DNA from: Limnephilus marmoratus
Taxonomy: Eukaryota > Arthropoda > Insecta > Trichoptera > Limnephilidae
Length of the DNA stretch: 64,000 nucleotides
Direction of reading: 5' to 3'
Assembly: GCA_917880885.1 (NCBI GenBank)
Contig: OU862906.1
Span: 63,530,665-63,594,664, forward strand
In this document: positions 10,855 through 21,034 of the stretch, piece by piece
Layout of the letters: the number at the start of each line of letters is the position of its first letter
Position numbering within the stretch: the stretch's first letter is position 1
The notes under the pieces: generated by a model
The model's input: the letters and a program-made list of their open reading frames with translations, nothing else
Database searches by the model: none
Told to the model about the DNA's origin: nothing
Made by a program: the position numbers and the translations under genes

Positions 10855-12015
10855 AAATAATTTTTTTTTAAATTTACCCAGCTTCTTTTCGTTTTTAATG
10901 TCATTTGGGAGGCAAATATATAAGTTGCCCCCCTCGTAACCAATGGATTGATTACCATAGTCAGTGTGGATAGTGTTTAAATGTATGTTATCGCGTTGTC
11001 GTGTAAAGTGTTTATGTACTTGGATGTTTTAATGAATTCTGTGTTTGTGTGTACGAGATTATTTTGTATTTTGATATAAGGAGACATGTATTGTATTCAT
11101 ATAGTTTTCTTAATGTTAATAGTTTTGTTTCCATTTATAATTTAGTTGTGGATGTTCTGGGCTTGTAATTAAATAGTTTTTTGATTATCTTGTTTTGTAT
11201 TACCTGTAATTCATTTATGTGTGTTTCACAATGCGTTTCCCCAGATTTCAATCAAATAATTTAAATGTGTACGAGACTACAATATAAACCTGTTTATAAT
11301 TTATTTGGCAACGGATATGATAGCCGGCTAAATACGCTAATTAAGGGGATGATTTTATCTTTAAAACCTTGTATGTGTTGTTTAAATGTCAAATGCTGAT
11401 CAATGCACAGCCCAATATATTTTTCCTGGGTCAGATTTGCAGGTCGTTGTTTTCAATTTTTAAGGGTACATGAGGAGGAATTATTTTACGGGTTGAGCTT
11501 AAGATCATGAATCCTGTTTTTTTAACATTTTTATTTTTATTTTTATTTTTTTTTATTAGTAATAGAAGGTACATAAATTACAAATAATTTTTATACAGTA
11601 ATTAATTACATAGTAGAATATTTGATGTACCCCCATAATTAAGCAAGGCTTGTGTGTATGGGGGGGGGGAATGAATAATATTTTTATTCATTGTTAAAAC
11701 ATTTTATTGGAGCCAACTGTTGATTTTTTTTAGATCTGTTTGTGCATTTTCTAGTAAGATATCTAAATCTTTAGAACATTGCTGTATCTTCTGCATATAA
11801 AAAGGTTTCACCATTTAAAATTAATTGCGAAACATCATTGATATAAATTTGGAACAGTAGTGGACCTAGTATGGACCCCTGCGGAACTCCATAGTTTATT
11901 GGAACGTAGTTGCTGTTTTGATTGTTAATGCTAACGAATTGCTTTCTATTGCTAAGATATAATTTTAGTATATTGAGAGCAGGACCAACTACACCGATTT
12001 TCTCGAGTTTCTTGT
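10855..12015 (-). pseudogene. Jockey-like LINE reverse transcriptase, decayed
   Basis: On the minus strand near 11930-11790 the frame reads LSNRKQFVSINN, NYGVPQGSILGPLLF (motif B) and LYAEDTAMF, where the catalytic YADD has become YAED. Further on come NSWLQ, then (after a nested insertion) KKTGFMIL, YIGLCIDQHLTFKQHI and LYICLPNDIKNEKKLGKF near 10870, with many stops. The order fits the second half of a LINE ORF2. The 3' end is near 10855 and the 5' truncation near 12015. Confidence 0.8.
11532..11697 (-). mobile_element. small retroelement tail nested in the LINE
   Basis: The reverse transcriptase frame is interrupted by 166 bp flanked by AACATTTT at 11524-11531 and 11698-11705. The insert begins (plus strand) with TATTTTTATTTTTATTTTT, i.e. 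an A-rich tail on the minus strand, as at 3' ends of LINEs or SINEs. Its family is unknown. Confidence 0.55.
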
Positions 12016-12218
12016 GTAATTTATAACTATAAAGGAAAGGTGTTCGTGATTAATCTTCCGGCTGGCATGTGACGGATTGTATCGAACCTCGTGTTTCGAC
12101 AATAATGTCACACATCACTGATTACCTACAAAATAAAACATCAGAACAAAACTCGCAAATTTCATTAGTTATCCACTCGTAAGGCGCCATTGTGGCTTAA
12201 ATTTTAGCAATAGCAATA
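12016..12218. other. short gap, nothing recognised
   Basis: No coding or repeat signal was identified. Confidence 0.4.
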
Positions 12219-12696
12219 GGCCACTTGCATCACATTTTTTTAAAATTTTTTTCCGGTTTAGGCAAATATTCTAAGACATTCTGTATTTTTTTTTTTTAAT
12301 CATATTTTTGAAACCCTTGGGATTTTTTGAAAATTTCAAACCGAAAAATCAGACCATTTTTTATAAACCGGAAAGACGGGACATAATTTAATAGGTGTGA
12401 CAAAACGATAATTACATAGCCGAAAATCATTTTAAAAAAATAACGTTTTCCACACGAATGGCACAGGAGAATAACGAGGCATACCAAAAATATTACATCT
12501 CATAAATATTTTTTTCCTTGATCCATATTATTGATCATAAATCATTATAATGTACAGCGTCTTTATTACTAAATTCAATGTAATATACTTGAACTTGTAA
12601 ATTGTAATAATAATAAGAATATTATAAAATTTTATTTTGTAAAAATCAGCACCATAATCATTATACCTCTAAAACATGTACCGACATCATCTTCAC

Positions 12697-12747
12697 GTTC
12701 TGAAGAGAACCCCGTACCCATTAATTGTACGGGGTTCTCTTCAGAAC
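12697..12747. repeat. perfect 21-bp hairpin inside the TIR element
   Basis: GTTCTGAAGAGAACCCCGTAC (split as GTTCTGAAGAG + AACCCCGTAC) is followed after 9 bp by its exact reverse complement. The hairpin is conserved in copy 2 at 33290-33340 with one mismatch. Confidence 0.9.
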
Positions 12748-13153
12748 ATCTGTCAAAAAATCAAACCAAATGATAAGTTCGCAGAGAACAAACAATAAAT
12801 CTAGTGAACGAATTCAAAAATTCGCCTGAAATCAAAGTGATGCCATATAAAAAAATAAATCAGTGTGGAATTTTATAAAATTAATGGGAACATTTTCGGC
12901 GACGGGACATTTTCATGTAGTGACGTCACGAGCCCAAATAATGGATTTATTTATTTAAAAATTAAAAAAACTGTACATTTCTAAAAAATTTTACTAACAT
13001 TTGTGTTGTTTTACCTTTCTACCTCTTTTTATATTTTACTAATTTTGGAATTCTTTCATCCCTTCAAGTTTTCTTGAACTTTTCTTTTGGCTCTGATCGA
13101 TATTTAAATTTTATCGAAGGAAGCAAACACTTTGTGGTGTGACATTATATATT

Positions 13154-13224
13154 AAATGAAAGAACACACTTTGTAAAACACCACTTTTTAAAAGTGGTGT
13201 TTTACAAAGTGTGTTCTTTCATTT
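13154..13224. repeat. 71-bp palindrome with 35-bp perfect arms
   Basis: The left arm starts AAATGAAAGAACACACTTTG and pairs without mismatch with the right arm ending CAAAGTGTGTTCTTTCATTT, with a single central base at 13189. It would extrude as a long hairpin. Confidence 0.95.
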
Positions 13225-14449
13225 GATATTTAAATTTTTAAGGCTTTGCATGTGTGTAGTAGGGACGGAAAATTCCTCCCCTACGTCACACAAGCCTTCA
13301 TGAAAATTGGACCCTTATTTTCTTTGATAACTACAGAAAGCTACTTAAAGCTCCCTTGTACTACATACCTTTAGATATATATGTACTTAACTAATGAATA
13401 CGTTATTTACGACCTTGAACGTAAATATTTTCGTATTTATGTTGTAATTAAACTCCATCAAACGTTGTTGTAATTTTTTTGATTAATGATATGGGACTTT
13501 AATTACTTTCTCTTTTTGTGGTAACCTTTTGATTCTAAACAGAGCGTTGAGTTTCAAACTGTATTGGTCTCTCTCTTGCAAACCTAACTTTAAATAATTT
13601 CTCTAAATGGGCTTACTTTCCTTTGTCGCTTATTATGATTCCCTACATCCTAACAAACTCGTAAATAAACTGTACTAATCAAAATTACACATGTTTAATT
13701 GAACAGATAATTAAGTATAACTCAAATGGTTAATTGTTAGTAAATTTGATCATGGTTGTTTTATGTCTGCCTGGCACTCCTCCACTATGATTCAGCTGCT
13801 ATAAGGTACATATAAGGATGGGTTTAGTAGGTTAATGTAATTAATAGATTGCATATTAGACGAACTCAGAATACCCCTTTTCTGCCGAAAATTTGGCTCA
13901 TATCCTCCTGCAAGTAAACCAGGTGATCAGATTCTTACTAGAAATTCGCACAATCTTCTGGCGCGGATCGGCTGATTGATACCTAAGTTATCGCGTCCCA
14001 ACCGTCCTTCCTCTTGCCATCATGCACTGCCTTCAAGTCGTCATCCGAGCCTAGATACCCCCAAATTCCTACTCCTCCAAGGTCTACTATTTACTTAGGG
14101 CGAACCGGTTTTGTCCTATATGCAATCATATACTCACGGTGTTGTGTAGAGTTACGGGTCGTGAATCCTCCCTCCACGTACAGAAAATGATGTGAGAGTA
14201 ACTCTGTCGAGTCTAAAACGCTAGCTGTAAGCGGGTCCACATCAATCAATGTACAGTACATAAAAAGATATATATGTAAACTTACGTTTGGGTAGGATTA
14301 TAACTCACAATATGAAACTAGCCAATGTCATATTCCGAGCTCGGATCCCTCGCATAGAATTCTGCGAAATTCTAAGTTTGGTAACCGAATATATACATAT
14401 TAAAAGTGGGTGATATTAATAGATACTAGTAGACTAAGAAATTATTTTC

Positions 14450-15130
14450 GGTTTGTTCTGGAGTGCCGAAAATTCCAAGCTTTTTGATTTGTTTGGTTGA
14501 CAATTTTATTTAAGAGATTGCCATCTCTATTATGTGTTTGGTTAATGGTCCTTGGGTTTTTTAAGGAGCGACCACTGCCTCCTATTGTTGAACTGTTTTC
14601 TAAATTTTCCCCCAAGGTTCAACTTTTGGTAAAATTTTTACTATCCCATGATTTTCCAGTTGCTTCATGTAAATGATTGATACCTTATAAGAGTAATTAT
14701 TTCATAAATTCTCCTCGACTTTTCCATGTAATTCCTCAATACCCCTTAAACTTGCCCGTAATTTCCCAAATGTTTGATGTAACTAATTGCTACCTAGGAG
14801 AGTAGTTAATCTATAAAATTTTACTTGAATCTTCCTTGTAATTCTTCAATACTCTTCTATTTGACTATCCCGCGATTTGTCAACTGTTTCATGTAAATGA
14901 TTGATACTTTTTATTAGGCTATCCCGTGATTTTTCAACTGCTTCTTGTAAATGATTGATGTCTATGAGAGTAATTACTCCACAAAATTTTACTCGAATCT
15001 CCCTTGTAATTCTTCAATACTCTTCTATTTGACTATCCCGTGATTTGTCAACTGCTTCATGTAAATGATTGATACTTTTTATTAGGCTATCCCTTGATTT
15101 TCCAAATGTTTGATGTACCTATTGTTTGTC
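14450..15130 (-). pseudogene. decayed coding relic with 56-codon tandem repeats
   Basis: Read on the minus strand, the stretch repeats with a 168-bp period (for example ATTCTTCAATACTCTTCTAT on the plus strand at 14841 and 15009). Inside each unit is an 18-codon subrepeat. One frame reads KSRDSLIKSINHLHEAVD, then SQIEE and a stop, with a ELQGRF motif in the next frame. The heptad-like Ile/Leu pattern and the repeat lengths in multiples of three suggest a former coiled-coil protein. Both visible units share the same stop, so duplication may have followed the break, or the frame shift may be original. Downstream (14450-14600) an Asn/Thr-rich frame continues. No family is recognised. Confidence 0.4.
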
Positions 15131-17235
15131 TAGCTATAATAAATCTGTTTTCTTTCAACTGTTCAGTTCAAAATTTATCTCTTCATGTTCAAATTAAAGA
15201 TTGTGTTTAAAACTTTTTCTATAATTGCGCAACTTCATGGCTTTGTCCCATTCTAAAAGTTAATACCTATACTAATACCTGTCAACTACCTAATAAATAT
15301 ATAATAACCTATATAATAACCTAACCTACTATAATACTAATACCTGTCAACTACCTATTAAAGACCCCAGAACATCTTTCTAAAGCATTCGACACAATGT
15401 CCTACTGACCGAGTTGTTTTATAAACAATTTTAATTATGTAAATATTCCCGCTGTCCTCGTGCCCTAGATTCAAAACGTGAGGTATTTGTTTTTTTTTTT
15501 TTTTTTTTAGAACATTCCTGAACGCGAGCTTATATGGTTCTAATTTTTTTCTTTTGAATTAATTAATAGTGGTAATTTCCTTTTCGCAGATGTCTAATCT
15601 GTTCCCCGATAAATACAATTATAATGCATACATATATATTTTGTCTCAATAAATAAATATACTGATATATATACAATTATATTATAATTGAAATAAATTC
15701 TAATATCATAACTCATTTTTTGATAATTTTATATTAGCTGAAATTATAATAAATAGTACATATACTAAAATAAATACAAAACTTTGACTTGGAAATTTGT
15801 CAAACACATAACTATTTTTAAATAGTTACTGATAAATTCAAAGGTAGGCATTCGAAATCGATACCTTTAGTTTTAATATAAGTGTGTTTCTTTTTGATTA
15901 AAACTTTCTTGGAATAATATATATATATATACACACATATACATATATATATACATATATATAAATATATCTATTTTATATATAATATTTTAATACAGAT
16001 ACATATCACATATTAAGCAAGTAATATCTTGTTATAAAATTAATTCAAATACCAACTGTCTGCTGCATATCGCTCTCTCCTTGGCACCTGAAATTTTTTT
16101 TTTTTTTTTTTTTTAATAAAACTTACCCCTTTAAGGTTTTTTCTCACCCGGGAGCTACACGGGAAAACCTTGTTATGTTTTCCTTACCTAATACCTATTC
16201 TTATGTTATCAACTAAATTCAAATAAAATTTTTCCGACTTTAATTTTATTTTATTCCCGTTTAATCTATCTAAATTAAATGATGTTTATCGTTCTAACTG
16301 CATTTTATTTCAAAACCCGTTGATTAAATAACTTTTTAATGATAGTTACTTCACGATTAATTTCGAAATGGTAAATCGTTACTTTTATTTAGCAATAAAT
16401 ATCATCATGTATTATCATTAATTTAATTTTAATTTAATTTTTTTTTTTTCAAATTTTTGAATCTAATAATAGATTAACACTTTGTGGTAGGAATTTGCCG
16501 CCCAATTGTAAATTATTTAGCCGAATTATTCTGATATAAAATTTTATCCATTTAATTAAATCGGAAATTATTATTAAACACTGTTTTTTTATTTTTATTC
16601 TGCTACATCAACAACACTTTGACTATAGCACTTTATTCTCCCTAAATTTTATAATTTTTACGAGTAGATTTTTTTCGACTACACTATTTTTTTTTAATTA
16701 ATAAAGACTGATACTTAATTTAGACACTCAATTTAATTAAAGATTTTCGTTGAACTTTTCCGTTTAAACTGAACTTACATTATTTTTTTATAATTTTTTT
16801 TTTTTTTAATTTGCACTATTTTTAAATAATTAATATAAATATTTGATATTTGCTAGAACTCTTGCCGTTTAGACTGAACACACGTAATTAATTATCACTT
16901 CTTTACTTTTATTATTATTACATCACTTTATTTATTTACCACACCGACACTTGTCCCGAAGTTTCTAAGTCTCAAAATATGATATTTATTGATTATAAAA
17001 ACCGAACTTTCCACTAATCAAACTGTATTTATCACAGAACTTTTAACTTTTCACAATTAAGTAAAACGTAAACTTTATTTCTATTTCCACTGATTTTAAT
17101 TTCTCAAATCTTTATAAGTCACTGACTCGAATATGAAATTTTTCTAAGTCCTGCGGTTCTAATCACTTAGAATTTTTTTCACAAGTAATTACCGAGCGTT
17201 TTCGTCGCGTCTCACGAACTTTCAACTTTTCACAA
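15131..17235. other. very AT-rich stretch with simple repeats
   Basis: It contains T-runs (15489-15510, 16097-16114) and a TA/CATATA tract (15917-15985). No open frame of note exists on either strand. On the minus strand, 17235-16850 has phrases such as GTGAAAAGTTGAAAG repeated in diverged form, which would suit a long untranslated leader, but this is speculative. Confidence 0.4.
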
Positions 17236-17240
17236 CCGGC

Positions 17241-17280
17241 GCTGACTAACGAAAAATGCCTGAGTTCTATTTTTTATACC
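17241..17280 (-). promoter_or_regulatory. weak TATA-type core promoter candidate
   Basis: On the minus strand GGTATAAAAAATAG (TATA at 17278) is followed 35 bp later by GTCAGC, similar to an arthropod initiator. Transcription would run toward the decayed repeat relic at 15130-14450. The spacing is slightly long and the initiator imperfect. Confidence 0.25.
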
Positions 17281-18570
17281 CCTCTCAGGTCCAAAAGATT
17301 GTATCTGAATTTCCTGTGACAAAACAATCCCATGTCTATCAACTCGCAAACCCTTGAAATTATCTCACCATTATCGAATAATGTTCCTTAAGCGCTATTT
17401 CCATTGTCTCATTGCTTCCTCTCTCTTATTTTCATACCTACAAGATCCGGATTCAGTTACTTTGTTTTAAATTGCCCTATCGTACTTTGTCTCGCTGTTC
17501 ATATAAAATTAACTTGAACTTCATAATTTTTAAGTTCTTTTTTTTTCTCAATTCGTTAAAGGTCCGTCTTCGATAGACTGTATATAATTCTCAATTTTGT
17601 TTATCGCTACCAGAACATGAACAAACTCAAGCCAAAACCTTTAATATGCATTTTCCAATTTTCTTTTTACTAAATTCCACCATATTCTCATGCCAACTAT
17701 ATGGATCAATTCAATTTTAAACAGTATTATCTCTACTTATGTCGTAGACTTGAATTTTCCCCTTTCCTGTTTTTTTTCTTGTATTCACAACACTCTTTCT
17801 ACAAATTTCCTATTCTATCCTTACGTTATTGTCCACATCCCTATAAATTTTTATGTTTCCAGCCGTATTTATTTTATTCATTGTTAATTTAAGATTTTCT
17901 TTGCTTTCCTTGGCCGTATCTACTCCCCCATAATTTCACCGTACATTACTCTCCTAAACATATCGTTTTTTTTTATGTTTGCTGCCTCAATAGAAAATTT
18001 CATTTTCTATTTGTTATTAATTAATATATCATTTTTCACATTTTTATAGGAAACACTCCCACTTCGGTCCTTAAATTTCTGTCATTTTTATTACGTCCTA
18101 TGGGTCATCCCCCAAATTCCGTCCCTTTCTTACCTAAATCCACATTAATTTAATATTTGACACCTGTTTATGTCTGGATTTCGAGGTATTGGTCAAAAAC
18201 TCAGCATTTATTCGAGGGTAATAAAATATAATGGTTTTTAGTTAATGTAAACTGCCCATAAGACCAATGGTAATTTTTATCGTCCTAAAAGCCATTAAAA
18301 TGGGTTTAATCACCTAATATCATGTTCGTTTTCTTATTGTTTAAACAACAAAATCACGTGTGAGATCGTCAACCCAAATAATGTTTCATTTTTCCTTGCA
18401 GTCTGTCCTATCTCCCATAGAATTCTCCTCAAACAATTGACGTAAAACAACCCCTTCCGTTTACTTTATCTAACGCAATGTAACTAGAATGACCACCCTA
18501 TTTCAAATATATAACGATATCTATTTAAACTCGTCTGAAAACGCAAAATTAAGTCGAAATCTTATATTAT
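17281..18570. other. T/C-rich stretch, nothing recognised
   Basis: Open frames 17690-17892 are rich in Phe, Tyr and Ser because of T-rich DNA and are probably chance. Confidence 0.4.
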
Positions 18571-18903
18571 TCAATAAACACTTCCGTTTAAACGTCCATT
18601 TTTTCCATTAGATTCTCTTTTCAAAATCGTTTTTCCGGACTTTATTGCTTCATCTAAAAGTGACATTCCTAATTTTCCAGCGTTTTTCTTCCTTTTAAAT
18701 ATCAAACGTACGTTTCCCTCTGAATCTGGTCTCCTTTTGCTTTCCACGTACTCGTTATACAACTGAATATCCCTACAGTAGCTTTTCTTATGCTTTACAC
18801 GTCTTTTCTTTAATTTTACTCCTATTATAATTTTCTTGTTATTTTCTTGCATAGTTTTTCCAACATAATATGGATTAATTTGTCCGGTAACGGCGAATGT
18901 CAA
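18571..18903 (-). CDS. unrecognised basic 110-codon frame
   Basis: The frame starts at ATG 18903 and ends at 18571. It is rich in Lys and Arg (for example VKLKKRRVKHKKSYC and LIFKRKKNAGK) with no membrane segment or known motif. It is the longest clean frame within the 6.4-kb insertion, on the same strand as the repetitive relic. The basic composition would suit a nucleic-acid-binding protein, but there is no family match that I know, and chance in an AT-rich region is possible. Confidence 0.3.
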   Translation of the reverse strand: MTFAVTGQINPYYVGKTMQENNKKIIIGVKLKKRRVKHKKSYCRDIQLYNEYVESKRRPDSEGNVRLIFKRKKNAGKLGMSLLDEAIKSGKTILKRESNGKNGRLNGSVY

Positions 18904-19493
18904 TACCTCGATTGCACTGATTGTTTACATTACATCTAGGGTCATTGTATCCAATGCACCGGGCGTGAGACCCTGTTTACATTATAGTGTAGTGATCTTT
19001 CGGTTGATGACGATATTTTTTCCCATTAATCTCTGACTAATTGCCTAGTTCAAAGTCCATCTCTTTGTTCAAAATATGAATACGCCTTTCACTTTTGTGA
19101 TTGGTCTGCTTAGTTATTTATAGCTTTCTGCTTAGACCTGATTGGCTGTTAAAATATCAATATTTAGAATTGAGCCTAAAGAAAGGGTCTTTCCCTGTGT
19201 CGTGACGTTTTTTAATACCATCTGTGATCTTTTTATCAAAATTCATCTCAATCTGTTTAATTTATAGGTCCCTACTGTCAACAAGAATTCAATTTACTTT
19301 GATCCGATAGATGTCGCAAGTGTGTCCGTTTTATAGTCTGAAATATTATTTATCCATTCGTAAGGTGGAATCTACGACATTTTCTTATTTTCACTGTTGA
19401 TTAATGCAATACATCACACATTTTCGTAATCTTAGTAAAAAACTCTATCCACACGATTTTTTCCAAGTCGTTATGAAGTCCATGCAAGTGGCC

Positions 19494-19767
19494 TATACTC
19501 AGTTCAAATCCCAGCGACAACCATGTGCTTAGTAATATAAGGGATATGTGAATGAAACAGAAGTTCAACTTTAACATTTATTGTACGCAATCAAATAAAA
19601 AGTTTGCAAGCATGAGACTAATATCTATTCAAAGATTATTATTATTATTCATCAAAACTCAGGATGTGGTCCAGGGTTCCTTGAAGAGGAATCTCCTGTG
19701 ATAACAAAATATGCAAGTCACTTCAAAAAAAACAAGGATCGGCGATGTGTGAACGTAATTATCTGAA
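19494..19767. other. short gap, nothing recognised
   Basis: No coding or repeat signal was identified. Confidence 0.4.
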
Positions 19768-20076
19768 CTAATAACTAACGTTTAATCTGTATGTCGGGTG
19801 CCAGGCCAGTCTCAATGACATGACCGTAAATAAAATATGAACTCCTATTTGAAAACCAGTAAAAAGGAAACTAACGCCAATCCACGATGCCAAAAGCCAT
19901 GTAAGAAGCCTTGCCAGAAGCCATGCCAGCCGGAGACCAGGTTTTTCAGCACCTCCTTTCGCTTCACGAGAAATCTGTTGAGTCCGCTCTTCCATTTCCC
20001 TCCAGATGTTACCACTGTCCCGTCCGAAGTTAGCAATAACAAACTCATAGAGTAAGGCGTTTTGTATTGTCAACAT
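19768..20076 (-). CDS. unrecognised frame with hydrophobic segments
   Basis: A 102-codon minus-strand frame. Residues 1-50 are mixed and charged (NIWREMEERTQQISREAKGG). Residues 50-90 are strongly hydrophobic (LAWLLARLLTWLLASWIG, then FLFTGFQIGVHILF), as in one or two membrane spans. GC content is higher than in the flanks. On the minus strand, 50 bp upstream, AATAATTGTAACAG resembles a 3' splice site, so it may be a last exon; an in-frame stop lies between. The DNA contains short direct repeats around AAGCC(A/T)TG, which could create the hydrophobic repeats by chance. No family is recognised. Confidence 0.3.
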   Translation of the reverse strand: MLTIQNALLYEFVIANFGRDSGNIWREMEERTQQISREAKGGAEKPGLRLAWLLARLLTWLLASWIGVSFLFTGFQIGVHILFTVMSLRLAWHPTYRLNVSY

Positions 20077-20117
20077 CCAAATAATCGGGGTAACAAGTTA
20101 AACTGTTACAATTATTA

Positions 20118-20590
20118 ATTAAGTTCCAAGTTTTTTTACTGTTTTTTTCGCATTTTTTAAAAAGTTTACTGTAGTATGTTTGTTTTAAGTTTCGTTTTTT
20201 TGTAGTGACAATATTTCTCATTTAAAAAAATGCTACTTATAATAAGGTGTTATTTGGTTGTTTTTTTAGTTTCAGATGTAATTTATTTCTTTTATTGATT
20301 AATTTTATAAGGTCTTTGGTTATCCAGTCTGGGTTATTTATGTTTTAATTTTAGTGGTACTATTAGAATTAATTATATTTTTCAAGTAGTTCACAAGATT
20401 GTCATAATTTAATACCGAGTTGTCATTCATATTTAGATGAAAGGGATGTTGCATGATATCATTCTTTAGATTATCAGAGATTAATGTGTGTATAAATGTG
20501 CATATTTCTAAATAGTTCAGAGAATTTGAATTCAAATGTAAAAGAGATGGAATGTTGAATGCCAAGAAGGCAACTATTCTAAATAACTCG
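20118..20590 (-). pseudogene. LINE fragment (endonuclease-RT linker)
   Basis: The frame 20565-20338 ends shortly before a second stretch that reads NPDWITKDLIKLINKRNKL on the minus strand (20338-20270). The pattern PDWI-T-x-LI-x-xI-x-R-x-K-L is the linker between endonuclease and reverse transcriptase in Jockey/CR1 LINEs. Both ends are truncated. It lies directly beside, and in opposite direction to, LINE-X. Confidence 0.6.
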
Positions 20591-21034
20591 ATGAAGCTGC
20601 ATGAAAAAGAAGTTATTTATTAAGAAAAGGGCTAACGTGTATTATGAACTTGAAAAGATAAATAGCCGATGGTTTCACCTCTTCTTCACACTCGATAAAT
20701 GCTGGCATCCCACAGGAATCGGTTCTGCACCGACTTTGTTTTTGCCTTTTGTCATGTGCACCAATTCACTGTTACGCGGATGACAGCATGATATATTTTT
20801 CTTTGACAAGCCCACAAAGGGCTCACAAACTCCAACCGCTCGGAGGGCTTTGAAGCAAAGAATGGACGGTTACTTGGAGAGCGTTTTCGCTGGGGTAAAA
20901 ATAATCTCGTTGAATTTAATGTTTCAAAGACCCAATCTTGTCTGATTACGTCTAAAAAGGGATCGAAATGAAAATCTAGTATCTTTCAACGGAAGCAATC
21001 TTGCGAACAGGTCCTCCATTGATATGCTTAGTGT

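Larger units (their letters stand above)
13002..19417. mobile_element. 6.4-kb insertion with TG...CA ends and 4-bp duplication
   Basis: Comparison with the uninterrupted copy at 32819-33663 shows extra DNA between CATT at 12998-13001 and CATT at 19418-19421. The insert starts TGTGTTGTTTT and ends with the complement of TGTGATGTATT, so its ends are weakly inverted and have the 5'-TG...CA-3' form. Four-base duplications with such ends are used by many Gypsy-type integrases and by Ginger-type DNA transposons. I could not find a direct LTR pair or a recognisable integrase. The insert holds a perfect palindrome (13154-13224), a decayed repetitive coding relic (14450-15130, minus), AT-rich DNA and a basic 110-codon frame (18571-18903, minus). 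Confidence 0.55.
12219..19493. mobile_element. TIR element copy 1 (GGCCACTTGCAT ends), split by an insertion
   Basis: The left end GGCCACTTGCAT at 12219 is matched by ATGCAAGTGGCC ending at 19493, both flanked by TA. The second copy at 32819-33663 has the same ends, the same 780-bp left part and the same right 75 bp, but is contiguous. Copy 1 without 13002-19417 would be about 855 bp, nearly equal to copy 2 (845 bp). The element therefore appears to be a short non-autonomous DNA transposon with about 12-bp inverted repeats and a TA target. It has no coding capacity of its own and the superfamily is undetermined. Confidence 0.75.

Noticed and set aside
13002..19417. Complete LTR retrotransposon
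   Set aside because: Ends and duplication fit, but I could not find a direct repeat between the two ends, a primer-binding site, or gag-pol motifs. A dotplot would be needed to be sure.
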